A stretch of 64,000 bases of DNA. Origin: Branchiostoma floridae. Taxonomy: Eukaryota; Chordata; Leptocardii; Amphioxiformes; Branchiostomatidae. Of the stretch, positions 12,201-24,060 are shown piece by piece. Both the position numbers and the translations under genes were made by a program. The DNA lies in assembly GCF_000003815.2 (NCBI RefSeq), contig NC_049987.1, positions 24,139,824-24,203,823 of the forward strand, in the 5' to 3' direction. Every line of letters begins with the position of its first letter. Position 1 is the stretch's first letter. A model generated the notes under the pieces. The model was not told the DNA's origin and made no database searches. It saw nothing but the letters and a program-made list of their open reading frames with translations.

Positions 12201-14768
12201 GCCATCATAAAGACAACGCCCTTCAAGTCCAGTCGGGGAGGGAAGCTGACAAACGCGACTCTGGAATCACAATTGGATGCACTGAGACGCTGTCAGATGA
12301 CCTGTGACCTGTTCCGGATCCGTCAGCTGCTCATGAAGACTTGCTTCGTGGGTCTGATCGGTCCGCAAGACGCAGGCAAGTCAACACTCATCAAGACGCT
12401 CTGGGGAATAGACGAGCTGAAAGACATCGGGTTCCAGAAGCACACCAAAACACCCGTGCTTTACAAGGCCAGGGGCACGGAGAGGATGGTGGTAAGAGGT
12501 TTAAATCATACCGATCTGTGCGTGTGATTGACACATGTTTGTTCTGACCTGGTATTTATTATCTCCATGAAAAATGGAGTTATAAATTTTAGTTTTGGGT
12601 GTGTCTGTGTACATCTGTCTGTCTGTCTGTGTGTCTGTGTGTCCGGATTTTTGTAGTGAGCATAACTCAAGAAGCTCTAGATTGATTACGATGATATTTG
12701 GTTTGTGGGTAGGTGTTGGGAAGACAAAAGTCAATTTGGGGCCACCTGGTATGTGAAATTGGTACTGCGGCAGAAATTTCATTTTTTGGATCTTTTGAAC
12801 TGGATGTGCTACGGTCTTGATTTTTGGATGGCAGATAGCTTGTGACATAAGGGATATTTTACTTCACCTCAGGACAGTTCGTACAGTCTTCGTCGGGAAG
12901 CCCGATACAGGGCATCTAGAAGTAAAACGAAGCGACATGAGATGTCATTTGCACCCCGTTCTGTAAGATTGCTGTACGAAAGTGCTAGATGATCGGTAAA
13001 GAATGTTGATTCTGTCATGTGTATTTTCTTAATCCGATTGCTGTCTAATTTTAAATGGTGTAAATGTATTAATGTTTTAAAGTTGATTCTGTGACTGATG
13101 ACGTATTTCATGTGTATATACATGCCATTTCATCCAGGAATAAAGCTGAATCTGAATCTGAATCTGATATGTGGTGTATATTTGGTCCCCCTAGCAGGTT
13201 GCTCTGGAACTGCAGGGGCATTTTTGTCAAAATCTTCTTAGGTGGATATCTGAAGAAGGGAACGACAAATTTACATGATATTTGGTATGTAGGTAGCTTA
13301 GACAGAGATGCACATCATGAAATGCAAATCAGGTAAACTGACACTTTATTTGCATATTTAATGAGGAAAATCTGTATTTGCAGTGTTTCCTTTATAGAAC
13401 TCAAATACATGCAATATATGTAGTTTGTGGCAGGTGGAACATTATCAGATACCATTTATGCAAGTCATAACTTTGCATAATTAATGCAAAAGTGTCATAA
13501 TTTTCGATGTGGTAAATAATTGGACAATCAACACTGTAACCAGCGTAGGTTATTTACAGGTATAAATAACTAAGCATAGATTATGCAAATGTGGAAGTCA
13601 TTAACATAATCAGACTATTTCATGGAGATATGAGGTCTCCGAACTCTTGTTGGCTCTGTCTTCAACAACCATTTGAAACATTGATGTTTGTAATGTTTCT
13701 ATGCCTTTCCGTAAATAGTTTTGTTTGTAAATAGGTAGGTTAATCAATTGAACATAGTTTTCTCATATACCCTACCGTATTTGTTTCCGCTACACAAACA
13801 ATTCGACAGTCTTCTCTACTGTCTTCCTTGTTGTAAAAATGACTTTTACACTGCGTAAGCCAGCAGGGAAGATTTACTGTTGAATTGTTTGTGTCGAATT
13901 GTTTGTGTAGCGAAAACAAATACGGTAGGGTACCTCTTTTGATGCAAATATATATCAAATGCAATTATTGCATTGAAATACAGTATCCATCCATCTTGAT
14001 ATTCAGATTGTGGACTTTCCCGGCACGACCACAGTTGATACCCAGGTGGCCACGCTAGTGAACCACTGCGGCGGACTCGCCAGTTTCTTCATACTCGTCA
14101 TGCCGTTTACGAGAGATCCCAGTAAGATAAACATTGATCAACTCAACAAGGTCAAGAACTTCGGTTGTTCCTTCATCGTCTGTATCAACCAGTGTGGACG
14201 CTTCCTCGACGCTTTTAAGGTATGGCGTTATTTGTATTTGAACAATTACTTTGGCACTTTGGCATTCATTTCAATTTCTAACGACTAATCTGTTCCTTAT
14301 AGTCCCATTTCGTTCTTGTAATGAAAACAGACGTCAATCCACAGTTGTACAAATTGAGCTTTCTTCCAACACAAAGGAAACACGTTGCCTTTCCGGAAAC
14401 TGCCATGGAAGTGTGATGACGTCAGGAGTGAATCAAATACAGCATGACGATGGAATCTAACACCGTCACAGTTGTTCTTTCCCAGTCGTTTATTCACCAG
14501 TGATTTTCTTCCCTCTCAGACTAAGGAAAACACAAACAAGTACTGTGCCGACTTCTCCGAGGTACTGGAAGTGCAACCTTCTGACATCCTCTTCACCGAC
14601 TTCGTGGCCTGCACCCCGGAGATGCGCGCAATGGGGCTGGTGGGGGTGGATGACGTCAGGCGGTGGATCAAAGACTGGCTGGTGAGGTATGACGTGTTCG
14701 AGAAGGACGAGCCTGAGCTGAGTAGGGCTGTGAACGAGCAGGCAGCTGTGAAGGGTACAGATGCTTAG
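3490..14768 (+). CDS. Gene 1: lipase class 3 / transmembrane hairpin / P-loop GTPase fusion protein
   Basis: Fourteen exons give an open frame of 1,092 aa: 3490-3757, 4322-4561, 5800-6305, 7426-7762, 8067-8264, 8567-8662, 8942-9108, 9778-9970, 11018-11227, 11315-11477, 11604-11721, 12171-12491, 14007-14219, 14520-14768. Residues 1-89 form a small domain, possibly ubiquitin-like (LDEDG, then LVPDKEYEV). Residues about 95-420 are a class 3 lipase: FRGTG, nucleophile elbow GHSLGG (Ser244), [16 protein letters not shown] (Asp307), and PVGWYMFI near 408-415, which recalls plant EDS1-type lipases. Residues about 450-670 are beta-rich and unassigned. Residues about 720-772 form a Gly/Ala-rich membrane hairpin. 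Residues about 885-1092 are a GTPase with GPQDAGKST (Lys902) and DFPGT (942-946). Expected role: membrane-bound lipid hydrolysis under GTPase control (inference). Intron phases equal those of gene 2. Uncertain points: exon 2 could start at 4331, and the exon 3 donor at 6306 is weak. A normal G4 (N/TKxD) is absent. Confidence 0.85.
4640..5069. repeat. TG/CG-rich microsatellite in gene 1 intron 2
   Basis: About 420 bases of (TG)n with frequent CG and TCTG interruptions. It ends 50 bases before an assembly gap. It produces long spurious Cys/Val and His/Thr reading frames in all six frames; none is a gene. Confidence 0.97.
5119..5218. other. Assembly gap (100 N)
   Basis: Exactly 100 N, the usual placeholder for a gap of unknown size. 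It lies inside intron 2 of gene 1, next to the long TG repeat, and does not interrupt any predicted exon. Confidence 0.99.
6382..7344. mobile_element. Composite CpG-rich foldback (MITE-like) in gene 1 intron 3
   Basis: The left side (from 6,484, AAGGCCCGATTTACACGAGG) is matched in inverted orientation by the right end at about 7,180-7,344 (CCTCGTGTAAATTGGGCCTT). Arm similarity extends about 150 bases, through CTTTGAACGACGTA and TTTGTCCTAGGA to a block with GTCGCGACGTGCCACAGTG. A further end-like copy sits at 6,689-6,712, and a partial one at about 6,386-6,400, so elements of one family are nested. The interior is dense in CG dinucleotides such as CGCGCGCCGCGCG. No transposase is visible. Confidence 0.8.
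9150..9275. repeat. (TG)n microsatellite in gene 1 intron 7
   Basis: An almost pure (TG)n run of about 90 bases, preceded by TGAG repeats. It lies 40 bases downstream of the exon 7 donor. Confidence 0.97.
10093..10588 (+). mobile_element. tRNA-derived SINE in gene 1 intron 8
   Basis: The head resembles a tRNA gene promoter, with an A-box-like TAGCGCAGTGGC at 10,101 and a B-box-like GATTCGATTCC at 10,144. The conserved body piece CTTGGGAAAGGCACTTTACA follows, then about 300 bases of body and a (GAT)n tail at 10,573-10,588. The same body piece occurs in two minus-strand copies downstream of gene 4. The head does not fold into a complete tRNA, so this is a SINE rather than a tRNA gene. Confidence 0.8.
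11883..12066. mobile_element. Short MITE in gene 1 intron 11
   Basis: Terminal inverted repeats AGCCTCCATAGCAG and CTGCTATGGAGGCT lie about 150 bases apart. The arms extend inward (CTCCTAATACACT pairs with AGTGTATTAGGAG) and outward (GTATACT / AGTATAC). Non-coding. Confidence 0.8.
12559..13630. mobile_element. Interspersed repeat with ATCTCCATGA ends in gene 1 intron 12, containing a LINE tail
   Basis: The element begins ATCTCCATGAAAAATGGAG and ends TTTCATGGAGAT, inverted with respect to the start. Its left 280 bases match copies at about 23,668-23,905 and 63,577-63,885, sharing TCTGTCTGTCTGT, AACTCAAGAA and GTGTTGGGAAGAC. A second element (next entry) is nested within it. Confidence 0.7.
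12847..13172 (+). mobile_element. 3' end of a non-LTR retrotransposon (LINE) fragment
   Basis: About 320 bases of non-coding sequence end in CATCCAGGAATAAAGC and a (TGAATC)n tail at 13,147-13,168. Short tandem tails after an AATAAA-like motif are typical of CR1/L2-type LINE 3' ends. No reverse transcriptase is present; this is a 5'-truncated copy inserted in the surrounding repeat. Confidence 0.55.
13768..13932. repeat. Long hairpin in gene 1 intron 12
   Basis: Arms of about 40 bases are almost perfectly inverted. The left arm starts TACCCTACCGTATTTG and the right arm ends CAAATACGGTAGGGTA. The inner part pairs CAAACAATTCGACAG with TGTCGAATTGTTTG. The loop is about 75 bases. Likely a small MITE. 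Confidence 0.85.
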
Positions 14769-17430
14769 ATCTCTGTGTCTCTGCTTTCCAGCATAAACAT
14801 AGCCCTACAGACCGTAAATAGTTTCATCAGGTAGGTAGATCAATTGAACAAAGTCTTCTTCGTTACGCAACCGTCTTTCATACTTCAATAGACGTTTCGG
14901 CGACTATCTGTCACCTTTACAAATACAAAAACTGTACTTGTGTACTGATGAAGGTGACATATGGCCGGTTAAACTTTTACTGAAGAATAAAAGAGGTTGG
15001 TGTAAAGGAGACTTTGTTCAATACAGAGTCCTACAGAAATTTACGAAAACAAAACATGTTAGTTGATGTATAATAAATCACCCAACAAGCATCTGTGAAC
15101 TCAAGGTACAGATTCTTAGATTGGTAGAGCTGAGTCACTTTCCTGCTTTCCAGCATATAGTACAAAACAGAGATTTTTGCATTAATAAATTGTCTATGAC
15201 CAAAAGGGGATCACTGCCTGACATTTGGCGTGGTGGCTTCATTTTGACATGAGATAAATAAACAATGTGGTGTGTATTTGTGTAAACGTGTGCTGAATGG
15301 AATCAAACTTGTAATGAAATTTTGATACACTCTTATATCAATAAGGCTAATGCATTTGCCATTGTACCTTATCAGTTTATATAATTGCAGACTCTTATGT
15401 TGTCTCCATATCTCAGTAATTGATACAGAATTTTGTCTTTGCAAAGTAACAAAGGAATTTATTTTCATGGCTCGAATGCGCATTATAACTTTATAGAATG
15501 CATTAGAAATAGTTTTGCTACACTTTGTAATTGCTACAAATTGATTGTCCTGGATATGGATGTAAATCATAATGTTATATTATCATAAGTTTTTAAGATA
15601 ATCGATGCATTCAGATTCCTGTAGGCATTGAGATTTTAGTTGATTATTCAAAAGGAAGAAATCTGCGAAGCTCAGGTATTCACCACATATTACCCGGTGT
15701 ATCGTCATGTTCTCCTTTGCTGTTTATAAGATTTTTCTGATTTGAATAAATTAGAAAAGCTGAACGTGTTTTTGTGATGTTTGCGCTCTAGTACGGCTAT
15801 AAGTAAAGGCCAGCTGCAAGGAACAGAACCGTAAATACACGCACTGTTGTAACTTCCCGTAGCCTCAGGTGAGCTATGGTACCATAGATTTGCCCAAGCT
15901 ACTTAGTGGAGGAAGGATGTTCAAAAAATAATGTTTGAAAAATAATGATAAACTTGCCAACGGTCTGGAATTATGGAGTTGCTGGATAAATCAGCTGCAA
16001 TGCATTTCAGATCCGCATGAAGTTGCTGGGTAGAAGAATTAACCCATGAAACACAATCCAAAATTGGAAGTGCAGAGTCGTTTAATAACTTAGGGTTAGT
16101 TTCCACATACATATATCTCCCTGGAAGACTGTACATGGCCAGTTTTGGGAATCATTCGAACACCAAGTGATTAGATTTGAATTATCACTAGAACCGCATC
16201 AGAGCACAATTTTTCTTTAACCTTCGACAAGGATTTTATGTTGTTACTCTGTGACACTGGAGGGTAACCTCCAGTAACAGAGTATTGTTAACACTTTGTG
16301 CGTTGAGTACTAGTGTTCGCACCTATATCTCTATGTTCCGTATGCCGCAATCGCATGTGGATTGGCATGTCGCCTGTACTCGGTTAGGAAATGATGCACG
16401 TTATTTTGTTTTCGCCGAAGCTGTTTTTATTTTGGATGTAATAATTTCAGTTTTCACCCCTACGTCTTCGGTATATTGGTCCATGTCTTCGTTATGATCG
16501 TGCTTGTGGTCATTGGATATCGTCAAGCAGATGTTGTCCTCGTCGGAAATTGACAACAGCTGTGCTACCTCGTACCCGGGAAAAGTAGGCATTTGATTGA
16601 CAGGGGTCTTTAAAGGAACATAAAATCCGGTTCTCAATGTGCCAGGAAGATAAATATATTCCAGAACAGCTGTTGGAGATGAACTCTGCGATAAGGTTTT
16701 GTCAACAACTCGGGAATAAGCAGATACTAAGTTAAACGTAAAGACACAATTTTAACCCACTTAACCCACTCCCAGGTGTCTACACCCTATGCAGACGCAG
16801 ACTTAGCGATACGGGGCCAGAATATGTACAAGGACATAGGCGGTTATTTAGGTACAAGGCCCATGTCCCTAATCAGAGCTTAACATACAAGTCAATCAGG
16901 GTGGTGGCATTGTGACGGTCTCCAAGCAGACGTTGGGAAAAATCGTAACTATTTGTAGCAGGAATGATTTGCACTAGCACGTACCATATCAAGAGCTCGT
17001 TTCTACACATGAATTCTGTGTCGTTCGTTTGAGATGCTGATTTTGCTGTTCTTGCGTACAGGACTGTGGAAGTGAGTTTAAATTTGGAAGTGATAGGCAT
17101 GTTAGCTTTTAAGTACTAAGTTTTTGGTACAAGGCGATGATGTGTTCTGTATGCGATAAAAACACCGAGTCATACACCACAGAAAACATCACAACCAACA
17201 CAAACCATAGTTAGGTCACAGAGTATGTTACCTACGGTCACTTGTTGATTTTGTTGGGTTTGGGGATCAGGGCTGTCACCTGATATGATATTTGACCAGC
17301 ACGTTACAAGCTAACCATCCTTATTTAGTAATGTACAAAAACGCTGCAATTACTGATGTAATATGTGTAAAACTAAATTATCAAACTATCTTGAAACGTG
17401 ACAGACATTTTTTTCTGAATTGAAATTCGG
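14769..17430. other. 3' flank of gene 1; intergenic, no gene seen
   Basis: Parts of this region (about 15,540-15,830, 15,940-16,090 and 17,220-17,390) resemble the 3' flank of gene 2, which places them inside the duplicated unit. A small hairpin lies at 16,244-16,288 (TACTCTGTGACACTGGAGG and its inverse). No conserved reading frame, RNA gene or intact mobile element is visible. Confidence 0.6.
15745..15750 (+). promoter_or_regulatory. Candidate poly(A) signal, gene 1
   Basis: AATAAA in the context CTGATTTGAATAAATTAGAAAA, aligned with a similar signal about 1 kb after the gene 2 stop. Earlier AATAAA hexamers at 14,986 and 15,072 could be used instead. Confidence 0.4.
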
Positions 17431-17434
17431 CAAC

Positions 17435-18055
17435 GTACTATCCCACATGTACATTGTTCGAATTTCAGTAATAGGTGGCCCACACGTACATGGTTGAATT
17501 TCAGTAACGTGGTAGCCCAAAAATACATGGTTGAATTTCAGTAACGGTGTGGCCCTAACGCACATGGTTGAATTTCAGTAATGGGGTAGCCCTCACGAGC
17601 ATGGTTAAATTTCAGTAAGGGGGTAGCCCACACATACATGGTTGGATTTCAGTAATGGGGTAGTCCACACGTACATGGTTGAATTTCAGTAATGGGGTAG
17701 ACCACACGTGCATGGTTGAATTTCAGTAATGGGGTAGACCACAGGTGCATGGTTGAATTTCAGTAATGGGGTAGCCCACACGTGCATGGTTGAATTTCAG
17801 TAATGGGGTAGACCACACCTACATGGTTGAATTTCAGTAATGGAGTAGCCCACACGTACATGGTAGAATTTCAGCAATGGGGTAGCCCACACGTGCATGG
17901 TTGAATTTCAGCAATGGGGTAGCCCACACGTACATGGCTGAATTTCAGTAACAGGCTAGCCCACATGCATACACACACAGCTTGAATTTCAATAACATGG
18001 TACCCACCATCCTCACAGTTTGAATTTCGGTAACGTGGTAGCGCACATGCACACG
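17435..18055. repeat. 37-bp minisatellite array (copy B)
   Basis: About 16 tandem units of the 37-bp repeat seen at the window start. Central units are nearly identical and those at both ends are diverged. The units are directly repeated without unique spacers, so this is not a CRISPR array. It marks the left end of the second duplicated block. Confidence 0.95.
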
Positions 18056-18289
18056 TTCAGTGGTGTTTTGTTAAACTAGGTAAGACTATTACACTATAGT
18101 TAAATGTAATTTTGCAAAACGACACAATGTGCTGTCCGTCGTTTTATGGGTCTCGGATACCAACAATGCTGTTCCATGTAATGATTGTTGACGTCTTTGG
18201 AAACTATGTATCTAACAGAAATCTCCCCCTAATATAAGGCAGCACATTTTTCTTCCTGACTTACAAGCCTGTACATGTCTGGTTTGAAA

Positions 18290-19345
18290 TCAGATTGTAG
18301 TTTACAATCAAGCTATTAGAAATCACAAAAAGGAGACTCTCTTTGGCTGAAAACCCGAAATGTTTGACGTCCCCATTTTGAATACCCCGCTTAGCTTCGC
18401 CATGTGACCCAGACAGCGAATGACAATTATGCCTACAAAGACTCGTAAAAGATTCGCTCGTTTTAAATGGTGATGCGTGCCTATTAAATATGTAGCCAAT
18501 TGTCAATGGTTAGGCATACTCGTAAATACCAGTGCCAGTTATAGTTTGGCACAAATACCTGTTGGGCTGTTGTTTCCGTTATTTAACTCCATATCGTCAA
18601 TAATAAACACCTCGATTGACCTGACACACATAAAGCCCAAATGTCTCTGTAGTGGTATCAGGTACATAAAAGGAGCAGACTTTGTTCTTCATGGCCATCC
18701 TCATCCTACAACGACTTGATGTTAGCACATACGTAGTGGCTTATATCGCAACATGTATACGACAGTCAGTGTCACTGTTCGTCAGCAGCAGATGAACAAA
18801 CAGTTCAGTGACAATTATAGCGCAACATTGCGCTTATTTTGAGCTATATAGATCAATTTGTGTAAACAGGCACAGAGCACATACTGGTATCCAATTAGTT
18901 CTTTGTGTACAAAGTCGACAATATCGGCCGCCTCGATCGAACCCTGGGTGATAAGCCCTGGTTGGGTTAAAGGTGAACCAATAGAACAATAATCTAACAA
19001 AAACCTTTGAACGCGTTATCAACTATACATGCAATATACAGCCTTCCGAGAAGCCTCTGAAGTTTTGGTTGGGGATTTCCCGTTTTAATTCACAGGTGGG
19101 TACAACTGACTTAGCAAACGATACGAAAAAACACAGTTAGGCCGAAAACGATGATATTAAACAAAAGTTACTATTTCCACTCAAGAATCATTAGAAAGTT
19201 GTTGGCAAATCAACAAAACAACTGAACCGACCAGACCCTCCCCAACAGCGAAAACGACCAGCCCCAAGAAGGGGCGAGCATGTGACTCTGTGACTTAGTA
19301 GAAGTTAGACGACTGAAAATCTGCGTCGTGAGGCCCGCACTGTAC
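18290..19345. repeat. Segmental-duplication flank, copy B
   Basis: Homologous to about 140-1,230, in the same orientation and following the same minisatellite. It shares long identical stretches, for example around GAACGCGTTATCAAC and CTGACTTAGC. No gene seen. Confidence 0.85.
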
Positions 19346-20595
19346 AACTGTGAGTTGTATTTATTTTTAGAAAGTATAAGAATGATATAAGACCGGGTGG
19401 GCGGGCGGCCGGGCGGGCGGCCGGAAGGCGAGTGTGTGTTTGGTTATAGAGACTTGCCAGACAGGCTATAGCTAGAACCACAAGTCTACTCTCTTCCGTG
19501 GATAGTAGGAAAACACTCTCTGGTTGCAAAATGTTAGAATGTGAAATTTCATCTAATTCACCTTGCACCTTTGTAGCTTAAAATGAACATGAATCATTGA
19601 AACTGCGGTGGAAGGGTGCCTACTACAAAATTGACAAAGACACTGGAGCCGGCATGGCATCTTCAGTGCTACGTACGTTTTGCTTCTCCTTGGAAAAATA
19701 CAGCGATATAAGTGCTAGCGCTTGTGTTGAGTAAAGAATATTGCTCTGATCTTCAGAATGCAATATTTGTCAGTTGATTAATATTACTTTTTTCGTACGG
19801 ATGGCCGGCCGCGGGTGGATTTGTTTGTGTTTTGGTTTAACCACGACTAACGTTACACGTGAGTTGTGCTATTTTAAAAGTACCCAAATGCTAACTCTTG
19901 CTGGAAGAGATCCTATTAGAATTACACATGACGGCTTGTGATCGCTGCGGATGAAAATCAATCAGAAATTCGATAGTTTATCATTAGTTATTAGGTTTTT
20001 GTTGCAATGGGGAGGGGGGCGTTTTTTTTAGTGTCTTGACACATGCCTAGTTGACCCCGTTAGTTCGAATTGTTCGGGATAACATCCAACAGAACGTGCA
20101 TTTGGTGGATTTGGATGATGGTCGGCAGGAATTGAACAATTTTACGGTTAAGATCGGTCATAGTTTTCTGGACGTAATGAGGAGGGTGAGCTCTGTTTGC
20201 ACTTTGCTCGAAGATCGATGATTTTATGCACCTGGGCAGCTCGACCCCTTATCAACCAGGACGGGTCGGGTCTTAGCATAGGAAAAGTCGACACCATACT
20301 CAGCACATAATTTGTGTACTTTGGGCTTGATTTAGCAGCATGATAAGTGAAAAAAAGTTCAGAAACTAGAGTTCAGCAACCTACCTCTATGAAATAGATT
20401 TTATGCAGAAGATTTACATAATGCATACATGGTGATGTTCACCCTCGACTAACCTTCACAGGTCACAAGTAATAAGGTTGAATGTATAATCCATAATCAA
20501 GCATCTTTGCCATGTTTGTATTGATTAACTATGCAAATTAGCTCCTCGTATTGCATTTATTGCAGTCTACTTATGGAAACCCAGAAATTATAGAA

Positions 20596-21780
20596 TTTTC
20601 TAATTAATTATGCAAACGAAGTCCTCAATTGCATAACATGTGCCTAATTGTGTATATTTCTGCCTACGCTACCTTCATGCATAGAATGATAGAAATCTGT
20701 CACCACTTTGTGCTGACGTGAAAACCTATGTGCCACCCAAATGTCAATACCATACATTTCCGGGTTGAGATACATTGAAAAACTGGTATTTTACAATCCC
20801 CAATATCAATAACGTATAACTGCTGCCCTGTATTTGGAAAGTCATGTTGAGCAGTGTCATTTTGAAAACATTTTGAGAAACGTTTCAAGTGAGCAGTTTG
20901 ACCACTGTTATTCAACCACGTGTGTGTACATGTCTGTGTGAATGTCTCTATGTGTGTGTGTATATATATATACATATATCATAGGGGAGATTGAAATCCT
21001 CCTAGGGGAGATTGGAATTCCATTCTCTCCTAGGGTAATTCTTCCCTAGGAGAGATTGGAATTCTTATAGAGACCATTATGGGTTAGTGACTCAATGTTC
21101 TCAACCGTTTTTTCCCAGTTAGCTATGTTGCATTATTGTTTTGGCATCCTTGCTTTTAGCCTTGTTTTATATTCTTTGTTTGAAATTGACGAGATAGAAT
21201 GTAAAAATGATTCAGTCTATTTTCCAAAAGAATTTCATCTAATCTGAAGTTCTGGTGAAATCAAAGATTGTCCAATTTGTCCAAAAATTTTCTAATTAAT
21301 TATGCAAACGAAGTCCTCAACTTGCATAACATGTGCCTAATTGTGTACATTTCTACCTACGCTACCTTCATGCATAGAATGATAGAAATCTAGATCTGTC
21401 ACCACTTTGTGCTGACGTGAAAACCTATGTGCCACCCAAATGTCAATACCATACATTGAAAAACTGGTATTTTACAATCCCCAATATCAATAATGTATAC
21501 CTGCTGCCCTGTATTTGGAAAGTCATGTTGAGCAGTGTCCTTTTGAAAACATTTGAGAAACGTTTCAAGTGAGCAGTTTGACAACTGTTATTCAACCACT
21601 TGTGTGTGCATGTCTGTGTGTATGTCTCTATGTGTGTTTATATATATACATATATCACAGGGGAGATTGGAATCCTCGTAGGGCAGATTGGAAATCCATC
21701 CTCTCCTAGAGGAGAGATTGGAATTTTTATGGAGACCATTATGGGTTAGTGACTCAATGTTCTCAACCGTTTGTATATTT
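20596..21780. repeat. Direct duplication, two copies offset by about 692 bp
   Basis: 20,596-21,090 and 21,288-21,780 match closely. Both contain ATGCAAACGAAGTCCTCAA, TGTGCTGACGTGAAAACC and a terminal block with (C)CTAGGGGAGATTGGAAT-like repeats. The linker (about 21,115-21,265) is itself repeated at about 23,447-23,600. Confidence 0.85.
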
Positions 21781-21889
21781 CAGCCATACCATAGGTATGG
21801 TGAAATATTTTATATTCGTAATGTTTCTTCTTTCTTCTTTCTCCTGTCAAATCTTCAGAACACGGTATCTCCGTTGTTCTTCAACAGAA

Positions 21890-22480
21890 TGACTTGAAAT
21901 TTGGCACAAGGGTAGAGTGGGCCAATACCCTCGGACGTTTTTTTTCCATTTTATTCATATCTGTCTCTTAAATGATTTTATTAAGGTTTTTTGGTCATCT
22001 TAAGACCAAAACTGTATATTTTGGCCCCCTGTACCCTGGTATTATAACCGAATGAGCTGAAATTTGGCACAGATGTGCCTTGATAATTCCCCCATATAAA
22101 TTCAATATCACTTTTGGTGTACAGTATAACGAAATGCTTATTTTTGCGATTGGTCATTTTTTTACCAAAAAAGGACACTTTTGGCTCCTGTATCCTGGTT
22201 TTAGAACCGGATGACCTGAAATTTAGTATAGGGGTGCCCTAGACATATGCGCACATGGATTTATTAACACTTGAGGCATGCAGTACAACAAAATGCTTAA
22301 TTTTGCGATTATTTGGCCATTTTATGACCAAAAACGTACACTTTTGGCTCCTGTGCTCTGGTGTTAAAACCAAATGACCTAAATTTGGGTAAAAGGGTGC
22401 ACTAGATATTTATTCAAATGACACATGTACAATTTTTGGCATAAACCACTTCAAAATGATATATTTGGGGATTTTGTTTG
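21890..22480. repeat. Degenerate satellite, about 150-bp period
   Basis: About four diverged units share GACCTGAAATTTGG, GACCAAAA, TTTTGGCTCCTGT and AAATGCTTATTTTTGCGATT. No reading frame is preserved. Confidence 0.65.
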
Positions 22481-22689
22481 TCATTTTCCAATAGCCAGAG
22501 GGGTCAATGACCTTAAGGTCGTTGACCCTCCACTTGCAGATTGCACCTACTCTCATGTACGTTTATTTAATCTAATCAGATAGGTAACCAATCACTTAGT
22601 CTGATACTATATCCTAAAGAGAGGGGGTGGCAGCCAATCAGTGAGCCCGGCGATATCTGGAATAGTCCATTCTTACACGGAGGGGTTCA

Positions 22690-23370
22690 TTTTTTTTAAT
22701 TCATCATTGGACTGGTGAAGTCTTTCAGTGGGTGTACTTTTGGACAGGTCTATTTGGCAATTTTACAGAAAGTGTGCTGGAAGAGTCTATTCTCGCACAG
22801 AGGGGGGATTTTTAAAAATTCATTTTTGGACTTTGGTGACTACAAGTTTGTCGAAGTCTTTCAGTAGGGTTATTTTTGGACTGGTCTAATTTGCAGTTTT
22901 ACATGGGTGTGCTGGAAGAGTCCATTCTTGCATGGAGGGGGGCTTTTTTAAAAATCAATTTTTTGGACTTTAGTGATTATGTCAAAGTCCTATTTTTGCA
23001 GATGTATTTTTGGACTGCTCTACTTTACATGGAAGGGTCCGGAACTGGGTTTGCACACGGAAGGGGATTTTTCAAATTCAGGTTTGGACGGGTGATGATT
23101 CAAAATTCAATTTTTAGTGGAATGTTTTTAGACTGGTCTATTATACCTTTTCATGCACTGGGACCTTTTTTTGCTAAATTCAATTTTGGATTTGGTTTCT
23201 TATTCAAAAAGCCAAGGTTTCAGTGGGAGTATTTCTGGACTGGTCTATTGTGCAAATTCACATAGGGTGCACTGGAGTCCATTCTTGAACGGGGGAATTT
23301 TGTAAGATTCATTTTTGGGTTAAACCGTCATGAGTAAAAGTGATTTTTCAAATGGGTGATTTTGAAATAG
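22690..23370. repeat. Degenerate satellite, about 130-bp period
   Basis: Several diverged units share TTTTTGGACTGGTCTA, GTGCTGGAAGAGTCCATTCT and AGTCTTTCAGT. An open frame of 129 codons across it reflects low stop density in the repeat, not a gene. Confidence 0.65.
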
Positions 23371-23599
23371 TCTATTGTTGCATGGGGAGGGAGATGGCTG
23401 AAATATGCTGTATTTGCTCTCAAGCAAATGTCGGCCTTTCTAGTTTCCAGTTAGCTTTGTTGCATTATTTTTTTGGCATCCTTGCTTTTGGCCTTGCTTT
23501 ATATACCAGCTTCATTGTTTGAAATTGACTAGATAGAATGTAAAAATGATTCAGTCTATTTTCCAAAAGAATTTCATCTAATCTGAAGTTCTGGTAAAA

Positions 23600-23680
<81 letters not shown>

Positions 23681-23905
23681 TGTTTCCGTGTTTCCGGATA
23701 TTTCTGGTCACCACAACTTTAGAACCTCTTGATGGATTTTAATGATATTTAGTATGTAGGCAGGTGTTAGGAAGACGAATGTTAAGGTCAAATTTGGGCC
23801 TCCTGATCTGCGACCTTAGTACTGCAGCAGAACTTTTTTCGTATCTTTGTCGTGGACATGTTATGGTCTTGATTTTATTGTGGCAAATATTTTGTGATAG
23901 CAGCT
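23600..23905. repeat. (TG)n microsatellite and interspersed repeat copy
   Basis: (TG)n at 23,600-23,679 is followed by about 230 bases similar to the repeats at 12,600 and 63,600. Shared pieces include GGCAGGTGTTAGGAAGACGA and TAGTACTGCAGCAGAA. Confidence 0.75.
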
Positions 23906-24050
23906 TTTTGGATGATATTGTACTTACTAAAACGGCTTTTTGAAGAACCAATACTACCAGCAGAAGTAATAATCGATCATTGAAACAATACATTCCTTTT
24001 ATTGGCCTTTTGCATAGGTTATCATCTCCTGTCTTGGGCTTGGGGGGAAG

Positions 24051-24060
24051 CAAGATGGCG
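24051..24060 (+). promoter_or_regulatory. YY1-like motif over the start codon of gene 2
   Basis: CAAGATGGCG, identical to the same position in gene 1. Conservation could reflect the shared coding sequence (Met-Ala-Ser-Ala), so regulatory function is only a suggestion. Confidence 0.35.

Larger units (their letters stand above)
19346..24054. other. 5' flank of gene 2, repeat-rich, no gene seen
   Basis: This is longer than the matching flank of gene 1 because it has gained repeats, which are listed separately: a 690-bp-offset direct duplication, two degenerate satellites, a TG microsatellite and an interspersed repeat. A GC-rich patch of GGGCGG repeats lies at 19,386-19,430. No coding region is supported. 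Confidence 0.6.

Noticed and set aside
17435-18055. CRISPR-like array
   Set aside because: The 37-bp units are contiguous and the whole unit is repeated; no unique spacers. This is a eukaryotic minisatellite.
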